The notes: a model not told the origin generated them from the letters alone. DNA of 64,000 bases from Cyclina sinensis (GCA_012932295.1 JAAONU010000061.1:124001-188000); one strand, 5' to 3'; shown: positions 1 through 13,059, numbered from the stretch's first letter. A program made the numbers and translations.

Positions 1-358
1 ACGATTTCTGTCAAATTTGCTTTAAAATGGCCAAGTGGTTTTGGAGGAGATGTCATTTGAAGCTAAATATTGACGAAAATCTATTTTTAGCTCTGGTGGC
101 CATTTTGTTTAATGGAACGGAACCATTTTAGCAATTTTAATAGAGGGCTATATAAGGAACATTTCTGAGAAATTTGGTGGAAAATTACCTTGCCGTTTTG
201 GATATGTCGTTTGATTTTTTTCTATATTTAGCTTTTGCAGCCTTTATGTGCAATGGAGCGGAACGGTTTGAGCAATTTTAGAAAAGGGCAATATAAGAAT
301 TTTTTCTGTAAAGTTTGGTTAAAAATAGCACAATAGCTCACCCTCAGGGGAGCTAAAA
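1..358 (+). repeat. 3' end of modular hairpin repeat (family A)
   Basis: About two diverged modules of roughly 160 bp, each with the theme of a lost 'GGAGGAGATGT' stretch, 'AGCTCTGGTGGCC' and 'ATGGAACGGAACC'. They end in the hairpin AGCTCACCCTCAGGGGAGCT followed by AAAAA. This tail matches the 3' ends seen at 23720-23748, 28835-28868 and 45575-45608. The head lies outside the window. Confidence 0.6.
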
Positions 359-1946
359 AAGCTGAAAATATTTTCTCATTTGATGACTCGAAATTTTAAG
401 AATTAAATGAATAATAGCTTTCAACCAGACATGTGTTGTACTGAAATAGACCCAAGACACAAGGATTTTTCATCAGGAGTTTAAAAATCTAGCAGCGCAC
501 TGAACTTGCATGTTTTCCTTGTAATCGATAAGTCGCGTTCTTGGCATCAAATAAAGAAGGAAAATTTGGATAGTTTATTGTTTGTTTTACATATATCGCA
601 TCCAATGACTTTTTGTAATCATAAAGGCCCTTTTTTTCTTCTAAATGATTCTACAAGTTCGAAAAAGTTTTTTTCTCTTTTCTTTTCTTTTTTTTACGGG
701 GGAGGGGGGTAAATTTATAAAGGAGTAACATAAACTTTATATTTTGCGCGCTATGTTCGTATAGTTTGCCCATTTGACGAAACTGTTTGAGATATCGTTT
801 TACTTTGGCTATATAAACGAGGTTAAATTATCATAACTGATGTAAATAAAGATGTTGAATTTTAAATTTTTTACTTTGCTTAGCTTTTCAATATTTTACA
901 CACACACTTTCACCGTCAACAAAAAGTCTATACATGAATGTTAACATTCCTTGATTGCACTCGCTTCTTCCCTGTTACACCACAGCAGACACCAATCACA
1001 CAAAAAGTATTGATTTAAAAAATCCTCTTATCCGAGTTTCTGTTGAGATAGTACCATGCAGCAGACGATTTGTATTGATTTAGAAATTCCTCCATTTGAC
1101 ATTAAACAATACAAAAGTATAGCTCATCTTAATATGTACATGAATAATTTGGGAACTCTGAAAGATTTGAATTTCGAGAATTGGCATAAAATTCAAATGT
1201 CATTCTGAAAACTTAAAACAATTCATATGAATAATATGATAAATATTTTAGGTACTGAAAGCTGAATTTTTTGTGTCTGATTGTGTAAGAAAGATAAAAA
1301 TCGCCGAAAAGAGGAGTGAGTAGTTTGGCATGGCAAATTTCGGGCTAAACTCCAGTTATGTTCAATGTTTTTCGCATAGTGCAAACGATATCCAGTCTTA
1401 GTATTTCAAGTTTGGTAATTGATAGAATAGATACGTACAGCACGGTGATCCGTTAAAATGGGATAAATCTAAATAAAAATGTAGAAAATAGAACCACTCT
1501 TACCGTGTACCGGATACGGATTGCTGTTCAAACCAGGTAAATTTATTTATAGCTACAAACAGAAACCACGTGGATTTTATAATTAGAATCTCATTTTCTC
1601 GTTCTAGATAGGAAAAAACAAAACAGAATCTTAATGTTTGCTGGGCAGTTCTCTCTCCGGAGAGGGGTTTGTTAAATTTCATTTCATGTTCTGTGTGATT
1701 ACTAGGTGCAAGCGGACTAAAACGTGAACTTTGACAGGTTAAAGGACTACTTGAACCGGTAACAATACACTACCTGTTTCGGATACACGTAAAAAGTCAA
1801 TAGTGAACGGTTTATCGGAAAGATTAAAACAAACATGTCAAGGTGGATTTTAATAAGTGGTTAAAAATTTGTTTGTCTCTGTTAGGTTTTTATTAGAGTT
1901 CTGATACTTGTGCCAAAAAAAAAACTTAATGTTGTCGTAGTACACA
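359..1946. other. Upstream region of the TMEM179-like gene
   Basis: No coding region, RNA gene or repeat array is supported here. It is A+T-rich with short poly-T and poly-G runs near 670-710. It should hold the promoter and 5' UTR of the + strand gene that starts at 1947, but no clear TATA box or initiator could be assigned. An in-frame TAG at 1938-1940 sits just before the start codon. Confidence 0.4.
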
Positions 1947-2248
1947 ATGCACGTGCCGTGGAGAACAATACAAGCTGTCATCAACTTATGCACGATTGTT
2001 ACGTGTTTCTGTACTTTTCTGCCGCTTGGATATGTGTCTAGTTATTTTTCATGGAACTGTGTTCTATTTGCGGATATTCAAGTACTCAGTGTGAATAGCA
2101 CGGCAATCTATGTTGACAAGGAACGTACAGTCTGGGGTGCCACATCAACTTGTTCTTTTACAACATACTCCCCCGTCTTGGCAGGAATACATGCGTTCAT
2201 TTGGTGCTGGTATTTTCTTTTAATGAAAGAACAGCTTAAATCAGAGCA
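1947..2248 (+). CDS. TMEM179-like: TMEM179-like, coding exon 1
   Basis: Encodes residues 1-100 plus two bases of residue 101: TM1, the first extracellular loop with its conserved cysteines, and TM2. It ends at GAGCA followed by the consensus donor GTAAGTAA. Confidence 0.8.
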
Positions 2249-5200
2249 GTAAGTAAACAATTTTCTCTTAGATCTTTATAATTAAGCAAACATAAACACA
2301 TGTAAAATGAATAATTCCTCTATTCAAAATCTCTGAAAAGTCAGCTATATAAAGAACTAAAGTGCATAAGTTCCCCTAATAAGACTATTTCGTTATTATA
2401 AGACATCTACTGTACAGTTGTTGTGTGACTAAAGCCAGAAACATATAGATATATCTGCGAACACATGTGTCAGTTATTCTATTATCATTAGTGTAAATCT
2501 GTTTACCTGGATATATTTTTCATAAATCAATTGTGTATTAGTGTGTTACTAATATCTGTTTATTGTTGCCTGATCTATCTTTTTGTATAATGTTTATAGA
2601 ATACATACAAGACGTGGCTATGAATTTATGTGAAAGACTTTTATTGTTTAAACCTTATAAATTTCCTTGTTATGTACATACAAACAGAATATTGATCAAT
2701 GCATTATATATATCATGACAATTGTTTAAAAGTGTGGTTAGTGAAGCATTTAAACATACCGTTATAAAGCATTTATTTAATAGTTACACAGTAGGCGAAC
2801 ACGTTAAAAATATGTCTTAATTGAAATAAAACAGTTGGCTGGAATGTTTGCACTTGTGTTAACACTAAGGTCAAAAATTTTACTGCTAGCTTTATCACAC
2901 TTTCTGAACGTGGCATCTTTAATTAGTAAACGGGTATACATATTTATTCATTTAATGTCAGACATTTGAAAAGGTGGTTAAACCCGATACGCGATTTAAA
3001 ACTTATTAGCATAGACTGACGGAATTTAACACCTCAAATGTCTTTTCCCATTTTTAAAAAAATCGAAATTATTCAAAACTTTGAAATATCCCTATTCATA
3101 AGTAAAGTAATATTAGCCTTCAGCTTCAGATTTGCACCTGGCCGCCCATTACTTTGGCACGTAAAAATACTGCCCGTGTAACACATATCTTAAGAAAATA
3201 TATCTGAAAGTTTATTTACATTATATTCGGATACTATCGCACTATAATATGTTTTTATACGAATGTCACTTTGGGTTAATCAATACTTGATGAATGCGAC
3301 CTTCGACACGCTTTGAAGTCCGATGATAATACACGACCTAAATTATGGACAAGGTCAATTAACATTTTATACATGACCTCGTAACAAGTAATGTCCTTAT
3401 TTTTAACCCTCTCGCAGAAAGAGTCAAAGACATAGATAAACTGACATATTTTATATACATGTATGTTCAAGTTGCTCTGATACAGGAATCCTAAAGCTTA
3501 TTAGTAATTATAAAAGGAGTAACGTTAAAGAAATCATTTCTGTCAGTGCAAAACGAAGAGAAAATCATACATCTAACATGTTTCGAACTTGGACCTTCTG
3601 CATTAGTTCATAAGGAATTGACGCTGCTTTTCAAGAACTTTTACCGTAAGGTCAGGTAGTGCAGAAAAAGTATATCTTCTGTTGGCGTTTAGGAAAGTTC
3701 AGATGAACTCGGTTACAAAAATACTAACCTTGGGCAGTTTAACACGCTCTTTAAAAGTGGCAGGGCAAATTTTAAACACGCTTACAAACTGTGAGGTTAA
3801 AAGACGAGTAGCCCTCATGAAATTGCAAATTGAGAGCGCATGTGAACAGCACACTAGTGAAATTTAGCGAACGATCATCAAGAGTAATCATGGGTGGGGT
3901 TCAGTATTACCAAAGTTTCACTTGACCCGTTCCTGCTGTTAAGAATCACGATTGGGCCGTAAGAACGTGCAAACAGGGAAAACCAACAACTTTGCATAAC
4001 GTTCATATGTACAAGTCAGGTTTAAAAACTATATCTTTAGGCAATACAATTTTTCATGACAATGACCTTTACTCCAATACAGTGTGAATTTAACTATCGT
4101 CTGCGTTATCATAAACAAGGGGGACGAAGAAAAAAAACATGCAGCTACCTTGTTACAAAACGTAGTAAGATTTAAATTGAATTTTCAGGTGGTTTTATTG
4201 CATACTATGTATCAAGTGTTAAAGCTTGCAAACTTCACAAATAATGCTTATATCATTATTTTATGATATATTTAGATTAACTGTTTCTTCTTCCTTGGCA
4301 AACAGTCTGTAGGTCAGTTGATATAAGACTAGACTCAAACATAAAACTTCTATTGAACAAGTATTTCTACTAAATTGTAGCAAATACTTCGACTTTCTTG
4401 TAACTTCATTCCATCTTCGCATTTTTTCAGTTCATTTTGTTAAAGCTTAGACACAAAATCGTTACATAAACATGATTGAAAGAGTTCCCCTGCTTGTGAC
4501 AAATTCCAAAGCATTCTTGTAAGGTATTTCACTTTATATAAGAATACATAATAAATACGTATGATAATTAATACATGGTCATAACCAGAAGCTTTGACCT
4601 TGACAGTCAAATTTCCAAAATTTCAGCTTTAGCTCAGCCAACTACTTAGTTGAAATTAACGCTTGAGACCACTCCGTTCGTGCATGACCATAAGCCCGCT
4701 ATTTCGTGCGCTAAGGTTTGATATAAAACTTTCGCTAGATAAATTTTCATGTTTAAAATTGATTACACATACATACTAATTTTACAGCAAAGAATTCCCT
4801 CTCCTTATGACGTCATTCCTGCTGCACAGTGTTTTGTGCATTGAGATTTTTGTGGCTAGCGGCATGATCAGTGCAGGGATAGATATTTGGTGCCGAAATC
4901 TGGTCGCCGCGTTACAGAAAAATCAGCTGAAGTAAGTAAATGTAGAAGGACCTTTGAGCAGAAATCTGTTCATGTAGAGTAGAACGCCAAACTCCCGATC
5001 CACAGGTCATGGGTTTGAATCCCGCCGATGACTTTTAACATTCCATTTTACACAGGTACTGGTTTGAACCCAGGAAACAGTCGTCGGGCGGGATTAGTCT
5101 AATTTGTGGAATTTGTGAAGCGATATATATAAGTTTAAACCAAATATACATGTACAAGTGCTTCAGGACGAGGCAACAAATTATGTTTAAGGTGATGTCA

Positions 5201-8200
5201 TTTAGAGAAAAGATCGTTTCGCAGCATACAACTGTTATCCCTGTTAAGAAGGAGCTTCGGTTTTGCACGTCATTTAACCCTTTTACCCAAATGGTTTCAA
5301 AGAAGGTTGAAGACCTTGTGTTCCTGTCCAGCAACCCGCTCTCATTTTTACTAGAAAGCTCCTGATATGGGACAGAATTAAACCGTTTAGCACATGTATC
5401 TCCTAGATGCAATGGTTTGGTTAACTGTCCGCCGACAAACTTGGGTAAAAATCGGATACATACTATTAGTTCACCCATACGAAAACAGTTAAATAATTAT
5501 ACCTTGAAATGAGAAAAACGGTGTACATGTACATCTCTGATCTCAGTTGAAAGCTGAGGAGGAGCGGTGATCGAGAGGTTAGAGCGTGGGACTCCCGATC
5601 CGGAGGTTGCTGGTTCGAATCCCACCAGAGGTGAGAGTCTCCAGTGACATTCCACAGTCCTCACTTTCTGCGCAAGTACTGGTATGAATCTAGGAAGCAG
5701 CTGCAAGAACTTGCCTGTTTTGTGTAGTCAGTATTGACTGATGGCAGTATAAGCAATAACTTGAAGTATTTGCTTTGAAATGCAGTTTAGTTGTTATCAA
5801 TTGCGTGATAGTTCCAACAGTTCATTAGTGTACAGAGATAAACAGTTATAAACAATTATGTATGTAATTACATGTAATTGCAATTCATAGAGATAACAGT
5901 CTGATGCGTGTTTTTGCGATAAAAGAGAAAATATATCAAAGCGACATTAGTCATTAAACATGACAGATAGAATCATGCTATACATGTCGTGATCAAGAGG
6001 GTATAAACTTTGATAAATTTGATAAATAGATAACAGCTCTTGTACATGTATCAGTTAAAAGGGTGACAAGGTTACTGTAGAGTAACAGAGCACTGGGCAA
6101 CATTGAGTGCAACAACTTAAAGGCTGCTCTGTGTTTCTTCTGGTGTCCCACACCCTGTTATGAGTTTGTGTTTTTGTACACTTCTTCAAGGTCACTGAGT
6201 GCTTCGAAATTATAAAAGAAATAATGCACCATACACACTGAAGTGAGTCGTCTATCACAGTAGACCAGCTTTTAACATTATTTGGGGGACAAACATTAAT
6301 CAAGCGTCAGTAAGCCTATCAAACTACTATACTGGTACCTCTGTTAGCGCTTTGCCAGGTCTGGTGCTGTTTGGATTAAGAGAAACCTAAACTTCAAACA
6401 GCGGAAAAGTTCTTAGTCATGCAAAACACGTTCCGAAAAAGCGCCTGAAACAAGGAAATAATTTCCTGGAAAGGAGAACAATGTTAGGATGTGAAATAGT
6501 GAGTCCTTTATAAAAGAAGAGGATTTGGAATTTTGGAATTCGCATGGTACAACAATGCATGTCAATATTGATTTGTGTGTGAGATATAAAACAATCTGCG
6601 TGCATGTGCCAGATAACTGTTGTTAATGTGTGCTATTGCATGTCTTCCGAGAAAATAGCTGTTCATGGAATGTACAGAAATGCACCAGTCAGGAAATTAT
6701 ACATGAAGTTGACCTTGAATGAAAGAAAACAGCCTAAAGATTGACGTGCCAGATAGAAAACAAAGCACGAATGTTACGAGCTTTTGATTCAATATTGCAC
6801 GAAAATCAACATGTCATGATGTAAACAATGTTAATATAATTTCGATAAATTGTCTACAGAAACTTGTGTACATGAGAGAAATCAACTCATGAAAGTTTTG
6901 TACTTGAAATAATATTGTTCACGTAAATTGCCGTATCCTAATGAAAACAGCCCATGGACGTTCATAGTTCTGAGATAAATTGCGAAAACTGATATAACAT
7001 TAGAAAAACAGCCCACAAAACTTGTGAGCTTAATATGTTAATTGTGCATAAAAGTTGACGTATCACTCGCGAAGAAACAAGTCGCGAAAGTTTCTACTTG
7101 GATTTTCTCTGTAGAAAACTAACAGGAAATTGTTTAATAGAAGCATGTCGATTTCCCTAATGATGGCAAACGTCAGTATTTTCGTGGCCTGTAAAATCAC
7201 AAACACACAACTATTATTACTTTCTCGAATTGTTTGAGAGAAAAACAACTCTGACAAGTAGAAGCAATGATGAATTCCTATGTAAATTGGCATAGGAGAG
7301 AATAATACTTTACTACTTTCGCGAGTTGTTTGAGAGAAAAACAACTTTAGCAAGTAGAAGCAATGATGAATTCCTATAAATTGACATGAGAGAGAATAAT
7401 ACTGTTATTACTTTCGCGAGTTGTTTGAGAGAAAAGCAACTCGAACAAGTAGAAGCAATGATGAATTCCTATAAAGTGACATGAGAGAGAATAATACTGT
7501 TACATGTATTACATTCGCGAGTTGTTTGAGAGAAAAGCAACCTGAGCAAGTTGAAGCAATGATGAATTCCTATTAATTGACATAGGAGAAAATAAAATGT
7601 CGCAGATATTTGCGTAAGATAAAGCACAACATAATACGCGGATCCGCAGACTGAAGTGACAATGTTTGTAAATCATCATGATGACACGTCTGAAAAAAAA
7701 TAAAACTCTTATATATTAATGAGCTATGATAGAGCAAACGTAAATTTGAGTGGACTAGAAAAAAAACTGCGAAGTCCTCGAAAAAAGCCTATGGTAAAAG
7801 ATTTCCTGAATAAAACAGCTCACGTTTAGAGATGTCTTTGAGAGACACATGACTCCAAATAAGATATATCTCGGGTAAAACGACTCACACTGTAAAAGGA
7901 TATTCCTGAGTGAAACAGCTCATGGTAAGAGATGTCCTCGAGTGAAAGGCTCATATTAAGAGACGTCTTTGAGTGAAACAACTCATGTTAAGAGATGCCC
8001 TCGAGTGACACAATACATGTTTACAGATGAGTCCTCGAGTGAAACAACTCATGTTAAGAGATGTTCTCGAGTGAAACAACTCATGTTAGGAGATGTTCTC
8101 GATTCAAACAGCTCATGTGAGCAGATGTTCTCTAGTCAAAGAACTCATGTTAAGAAATGTTCTCAAGTTAAAGAACTCGCGTTAAGTGATGCTCTCGAGT

Positions 8201-11123
8201 GAAACAAATCGCGTTAAAAGATGTCCTCGAGTAAAACAACCTGCGTTAAGAGATGTCCTCGAGTGAAACAACTCCATAAAAAAGATGTCCTCGAGTGAAA
8301 CAATTCACGTAAAATGTTGCCCTCAAGTGAAATGACTTGAGTTAAGAAATGTTCTCAAATGAAATCATGTTATGAAATGTTCTCAAGTGAAAGAACTCGC
8401 GTTAAGTGATGCTCTCGAGTGAAACAACTCGCGTTAAAAGATGTCCTCGAGTGAAACAACCTGCGTTAAGAGATGTCCTCGAGTGAAACAACTCCATAAA
8501 AAATATGTCCTCGAGTGAAACAATTCACGTAAAATGTTGCCCTCAAGTGAAATGACTTGAGTTAGGAAATGTTCTCAAATGAAATCTAGTGAAACAGCTC
8601 GCGTAAAAAAATATGTTATCGAGTTTAACAACTCGCATAAAAAGATGTTCTCGAGTGAAACGACTCGAGTTAAGAGATGCCCACGACCGTGAAAAAGCCC
8701 GAGTTAAGAGATTCCTACGAGTGAAACAGCTCGAGTTAAGAGATGTCCTCGAGTTAAACAACACGCGTTAAGAGATGCCCATGAGTGAAACAGCTCATAT
8801 TAAGAGATGTCCTAGGGTAAAACAACTAACACTGTAAAGAGATTTCCTCGAGAGAAACTGTACATCTTTATGACCATTTGCAATTATCAATAGACAAACA
8901 CTTACATTGGATGAAACTAGCAACATCATCGATTGAAGTAACTCACGCTACGAGATGTCATAGAGCGGAAAAGAATGTGAAGAGGCAACTCCGGTTTAAA
9001 TCGACAAGTTTATGACGCTCTGCAGTTAGTAAATAGACAGACTCTTACTTTGCATGAAACTACAAACACAAACATGACCATGCATAATTTTGCACATGGC
9101 ATCGCTCATGGCCTACCATAATGATGTGTCCATTAGACAACAAGGATAAAATAAGGCAGACTTCAGTACATGTAGTAAGCTACCCCAAACAAGTTTCACT
9201 TTATAACTGATAAATTTTTGCCACGGTGCAGAGAAGTTATTGTTGCAGTGCTTTCATGCACTGGAGCATAGAACTATCGTTTGTAAAGGCAGTGATGTAT
9301 GTTGCAACGAAACTAAAACTGCTTTCTTCTGATTTATACATTGATATAGGTACACACACAAATCTTAGCAAAGATTATAGGTACCAATTTTGTTATCTGA
9401 TTAAACATCGTGGTCCGCAAACTAGATAAATGGGTAACTGACCCCAAAGACCTTGGCAATAATTTACATGACCATAAATCATTATACCTTTGCACTGGTT
9501 TTAAACAAGATAACATTTACAGTTTATAGTTTATGAGCGTACAAGAGAGAATACTATAAATATTCGTTGGTCAAATACAACAAAGCTTTCTGGCCGAAAA
9601 AGTGCTTTGTAATAATTGAACAGAGGCACTTCAGTGAAGGGGTGTAATGTCACTGACCTGGCTTGCTTGATGAATCTCGGAGTTATATAGAATACTGGAA
9701 TGGTTTAAGTTTTCGCGATTTGACCGCGCTTGACCCTAACATTTTTTTAACATATTATTTACGCATGCAATTGTAACGGGGTAAACGTTCTTCCGTTTTA
9801 GAAACCTGTGTTTGTGTAAGTGTCGAACTTCTAATAACGCCCTTCAGCAGTATTTTATGAAAGCGGACAGTTAATCTCTCACCATTGACCTTGGTTAGCA
9901 CCATTGATAAACCCTACCTCTTGTAAAATCACAGGATGGATGAATATGCTCGAACCTATGGCTAATACAGTTGTTTGTTTTGAGGTCGGCTGTATTTACC
10001 CTTCGATCTCGAGATCCTGACCTTAATTACAACTTGGAAGTTGCTGAAATAATTTCTACTATTATTTGTATGATGTGGAAAGTGCGTTCATAAATGCGTT
10101 TCTTTTTGCTTAAAGTGAAGGCGTTTGAAGTGGAACTTTAATAATACTGGTGAATTTTGTACTTTTGTTCATTAGCACCATTATTAGCACCATTACTAGC
10201 ATTGTCTGTTTCATTCTGTTTTGCAGACTGACCTGTTCAGACACACAGAAGTTGGATTGGCCAAATATTTACTCAGACAACAAGAAACATCCTATCTACT
10301 CATTCCTAGTAACAGCTAAGGTAGTATACATCTCATATGTAAAAAAAATCAAGAGGTTGCTGGTTGGAATGATGTACGGCCGAAGCGAATGCAAAACTTA
10401 CTCAATAGCCAATCATAGCGTACCTTGTGGCAGTTCTTTTGGCAAAATATGTAGGATAAATCTTAGGAAATTTAAAACATTTAAATTCATCATTTGGCTT
10501 TAGATCATGCACAAACGCCAACCGCTGCTTTCATACCAAAGTACATTGCAATGCTAAATAGCAAGATTTTTCAAAACTACTGCAGTCAGCATAAGGTTTG
10601 ATAATTCTATAAGTAATTTATTCTCAAGTAGTATATAGTTCTTGTTCAAGTTTACAATGTCATCTTGATTATTGTCCATCAAGCACGAAACATATTCAAT
10701 AACAACTAAAAGATGATACAAACTTTATTGCAGACGCTATGTCAGATAGAAAATACATGCTCTAAATATTATGTTAAGTCATTGATGGAATGGATTCCAT
10801 TGAGAGCGCTGCAGTAATTGCGCCTATCATGATATTAAGGATAAAAACATCCAAATGAAACTACGTATTTTTTTCAGATTTCTTGTTGGTTACAAACATT
10901 GACTATATTGTGCCAAACGTTAGTGTGCGGATACAAGTTATATGTGTGGATCCTTGGGCTCACTGGCGATAATTTGAACTTACGGAATTGTGGACGTTCA
11001 GACTCTGACGAAAGGTGTTGTTCTAATGGTGGCTATACTCGTGATGATGCTGACAACGATGCCGATTCTGTGTATTCGTTAGAAACTGGAACATACCATC
11101 GTCTTTCTGATGATTTTTCTTGA
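1947..11123 (+). CDS. TMEM179-like: TMEM179-like four-pass membrane protein (four coding exons)
   Basis: Coding exons are 1947-2248, 4788-4931, 10227-10320 and 10878-11123. All introns are GT-AG, phases are 2, 2 and 0, and the joined frame is 261 residues with no stop. Four hydrophobic segments are visible: about residues 10-30, 74-94, 105-132 and 175-205. Residues near 37 read CVLFADIQ and those near 69 read CSFTTYSP. This layout matches the TMEM179/TMEM179B family, where a CLLF motif and a Cys-Arg-Phe-Ser motif lie in the first extracellular loop and a WC pair follows TM3 (here DIWCRN). The family's biochemical role is not established. The acidic, Ser/Asp-rich tail (about residues 210-261) is longer than in vertebrate TMEM179, which has about 233 residues. 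An in-frame TAG nine bases before the ATG fixes the start. The family call comes from remembered motifs, not a search. Confidence 0.8.
2249..4787. other. Intron 1 of the TMEM179-like gene
   Basis: A 2.5 kb A+T-rich intron, starting GTAAGT and ending TTTTACAG. No repeat array, RNA gene or other coding exon could be supported. Several open frames of about 60 codons occur but show no recognisable motif. Confidence 0.6.
4788..4931 (+). CDS. TMEM179-like: TMEM179-like, coding exon 2
   Basis: 144 nt with acceptor TTTTACAG and donor GTAAGTAA. It encodes TM3 and the following DIWCRN motif. The upstream junction completes a His codon (CA|C) and the downstream one a Lys codon (AA|A). Confidence 0.8.
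4975..5110 (+). repeat. Degenerate tRNA-derived SINE
   Basis: Contains CTCCCGATCCACAGG, then the B-box-like GGGTTTGAATCCC, then a body with TACTGGTTTGAACCCAGGAA. The same order occurs in the better copy at 5569-5720, so it is a worn copy of that SINE in intron 2. The A-box side is lost. Confidence 0.55.
5569..5720 (+). repeat. tRNA-derived SINE
   Basis: The head is tRNA-like: an A-box-like TGATCGAGAGGTTAGAGCG, an anticodon-arm-like GGGACTCCCGATCC and a B box GGTTCGAATCCC. A non-tRNA body with GCGCAAGTACTGGTATGAATC follows. It lies in intron 2 of the TMEM179-like gene. It is a SINE and not a tRNA gene because the acceptor stem does not pair and the body continues. Confidence 0.65.
7060..7600. 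repeat. Tandem repeat, about 100-bp unit, 4-5 copies
   Basis: Units share TTCGCGAGTTGTTTGAGAGA, then CAAGTAGAAGCAATGATGAA, TTCCTAT and a GAGAGAATAATACT stretch. Copies start near 7210, 7315, 7410 and 7510. The array lies in intron 2 of the TMEM179-like gene. Confidence 0.75.
7840..8870. repeat. 32-bp minisatellite, about 30 copies
   Basis: The unit is close to ATGTYCTCGAGTGAAACAAC followed by TCRYGTTAAGAG. Most units carry a CTCGAG hexamer. Homogeneity is highest in the middle. A block of several units at 8157-8330 recurs at 8377-8560 with a 220-bp offset. It lies in intron 2 of the TMEM179-like gene. Confidence 0.85.
8871..10226. other. End of intron 2 of the TMEM179-like gene
   Basis: No array, RNA gene or exon is supported. 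The intron ends CATTCTGTTTTGCAG, a good acceptor with a pyrimidine tract. Intron 2 spans 4932-10226 in total. Confidence 0.55.
10227..10320 (+). CDS. TMEM179-like: TMEM179-like, coding exon 3
   Basis: 94 nt between TTTTGCAG and the donor GTAGTA, which is weaker than the others. It encodes a polar extracellular loop and the start of TM4 (YSFLVTAK). The open frame continues past the donor, but only splicing here joins the second half of TM4. Confidence 0.75.
10878..11123 (+). CDS. TMEM179-like: TMEM179-like, terminal coding exon
   Basis: Acceptor TATTTTTTTCAG, phase 0. It encodes the rest of TM4 (CWLQTLTILCQTLVCGY) and a long acidic tail rich in Asp and Ser, ending at TGA 11121-11123. No clear AATAAA signal was found before the repeat that begins near 11456. 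Confidence 0.75.
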   Translation: MSCWLQTLTILCQTLVCGYKLYVWILGLTGDNLNLRNCGRSDSDERCCSNGGYTRDDADNDADSVYSLETGTYHRLSDDFS

Positions 11124-11455
11124 TATTTTGTTTAATTGTTATGCTATTTGAGTATTCTTAAGTTTGAATATTCTGTTTCTGAATATTCTGTTGTATGAAT
11201 AATCGGAAATCCGAAACTTTCCAGAGACGGCCGGGTAGCAACGGACAGTATGGTTCCCTACATTAAATGCATAAAACGCTACCTCATTCATCGCAATAAT
11301 CAGAAGACTGGAACCAGTATCAATGTGCCTTACAGCTCAAATCTGGGAAAAGGCAAAGATCAAAAAGAACCTGATTTCAGGTGTTAACGTAGATTTGTTT
11401 TCCAGTATTATTTATTTCTTGTAAAGTGCAAATATTTTTGAAAATATTTCTTCAT

Positions 11456-13059
11456 TTTTAACTCACCTGAGCACGCAGTGCTCATGTGAGCGTTTAGGAT
11501 CAGGCAATGTCCGGCGGCGGCGTCCGTCGTCCACAATTAATTCAAAGGACATCTCCTCTGCAACCACAGGCCAAATCTGATAAATCTTGCCAGGAATGTT
11601 CCTTGCATGAAGCTCTATGAAAGTTGTTCAAATGGTTATGGTCCATTGCAGATCTGGGCCACAGGAGCTAACATAGATTTAAAAAGTTAATATTTTAAAA
11701 ATCTTTTTCTCGTAAAATATGAGCTGAGATATTTGGTATGTAGCATTGTCTAGTGAACCTCTACCAAGTTTGTTCAAATCATCGTCCCAGAGTCAAAATT
11801 GACCCCGCCTCAGGGACCACATTATTTTACATAGGCTTATATATGGAAAAACTTCAAAAATCTTCTTGTCTGAAACCACAAGGCATAGGGCTAAGATATT
11901 TGGTATGTAGCATTGTCTAGTCGACTTAAACCAAATTTGTTCAAATCATGGCGCCAGTGTCAAAAATGACCTTGTCACATGGGCCCCATGAATTTAAATT
12001 GGCTTATATGGGGAATATTAAAAAAGATTTCTTGTCTGAAACCACAAGGCCAAGGTCTTAGATATTTTGCTTGGAGCTTTATCTAGAGGTCTTCTTCCAA
12101 GATTGTTCAAATTATGCTATTGGGGTCAATAGTGACCGTTCTTGTCAGTAATCACAAGGCCTAGTGTCAAGATGTTTGATGTGTAACCTTGCCTAGTAGA
12201 CCTCTCCCAAACTTTTAGTAAGTTTGTTGAAATTCTAGTTCCTGGGGTCAAAATTGGCTCAGCTCCTGGGGTCACCAAGGATAAAGATAGACTTTTTGAC
12301 CTTTCAACATAGAGTCTTTAGTTATTGACCTATATCCTAGATATTTGGTATATAGGCACGTTGCAATAACGTCTGCCATTTTCTGTGCTCATGGTCAAGG
12401 TCACTAATGCTAAAAATAGATTTTTCTACTTTTTGTTATGGATTCTTCATTAATTGACTGATATCTTTGATATCGTACCATGCATGGCCCGCAACTGCTG
12501 GGTGGGGTATGCGGTTACTGAGGGTCAAGGTAAAGCTCACAGAGATTAAAAACATGTCTCTACCTTACGTCATAGTGTTATGCCCGTAACTGATTCATTT
12601 TCAACTTAACTTTCAGAAAACATTTATAAACAATAGATCTCCTTTCTTTTCGTGAACCGACCTGATCCTATGTGTTTCAGAGGTATGGGGGCCAAAATAG
12701 GCTTATTTTGCCATGTTTACATGGTTTCACAGCTTTGATAATCTTACAAACTATTTGCTTGAATCTTCATTTATTGACACATATCTTAGATACCGGTATT
12801 TGGTATGTATGCATCATAAGCATCTGCCCTTGGGTTCGATTTTAGGACACTAGGGTCAAGGTCACCAATGTTAAAAAAATAAAATCCCCCCCCCCACAAC
12901 CCAGGGGTCACCTGGTTTTATATGGACTGACATAGGTAAAACTTAAAAGATCTTCTTTTCAGAAACCACAAGGCCTGGATTTTAGGTCTTGGTATGTGAA
13001 GAAAGTAGTTGCAGTTGTTTTCAGATGAGCAATAAAAGGGCCGTCATGGCCCACTTGTA
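11456..13059 (-). repeat. Modular hairpin repeat, family A, full length
   Basis: Read on the - strand it starts near 13058 with ACAAGTGGGCCATGACGGCCC. It runs through several modules of about 180 bp carrying 'GGCCTTGTGGTTTCAGA', and ends near 11456 with a tail hairpin containing GCTCACATGAGC and CTCAGGTGAG, followed by TTAAAAA. Modules contain 'GGGGTCAATTTTGACC' and 'AAATATCTTAG'-like words. Same family as 21530-23926 but in the opposite orientation. Confidence 0.75.

Noticed and set aside
506..712. Open frame of 68 codons upstream of the TMEM179-like gene
   Set aside because: Low-complexity Phe/Ser-rich end from poly-T and poly-G runs; no motif and no splice context.
5497..5706. Open frame reading GFEPATSGSGVPRSN
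   Set aside because: This is the well-known false peptide from the antisense of a tRNA-derived SINE B box.
7969..8764. Repetitive open frames on both strands of the 32-bp minisatellite
   Set aside because: The unit length is not a multiple of three and frames break often; no coding signature.
10150..10503. Continuous 117-codon frame through TMEM179-like exon 3
   Set aside because: The frame runs into introns on both sides; the GT-AG borders at 10227 and 10320 give a better match to the family.
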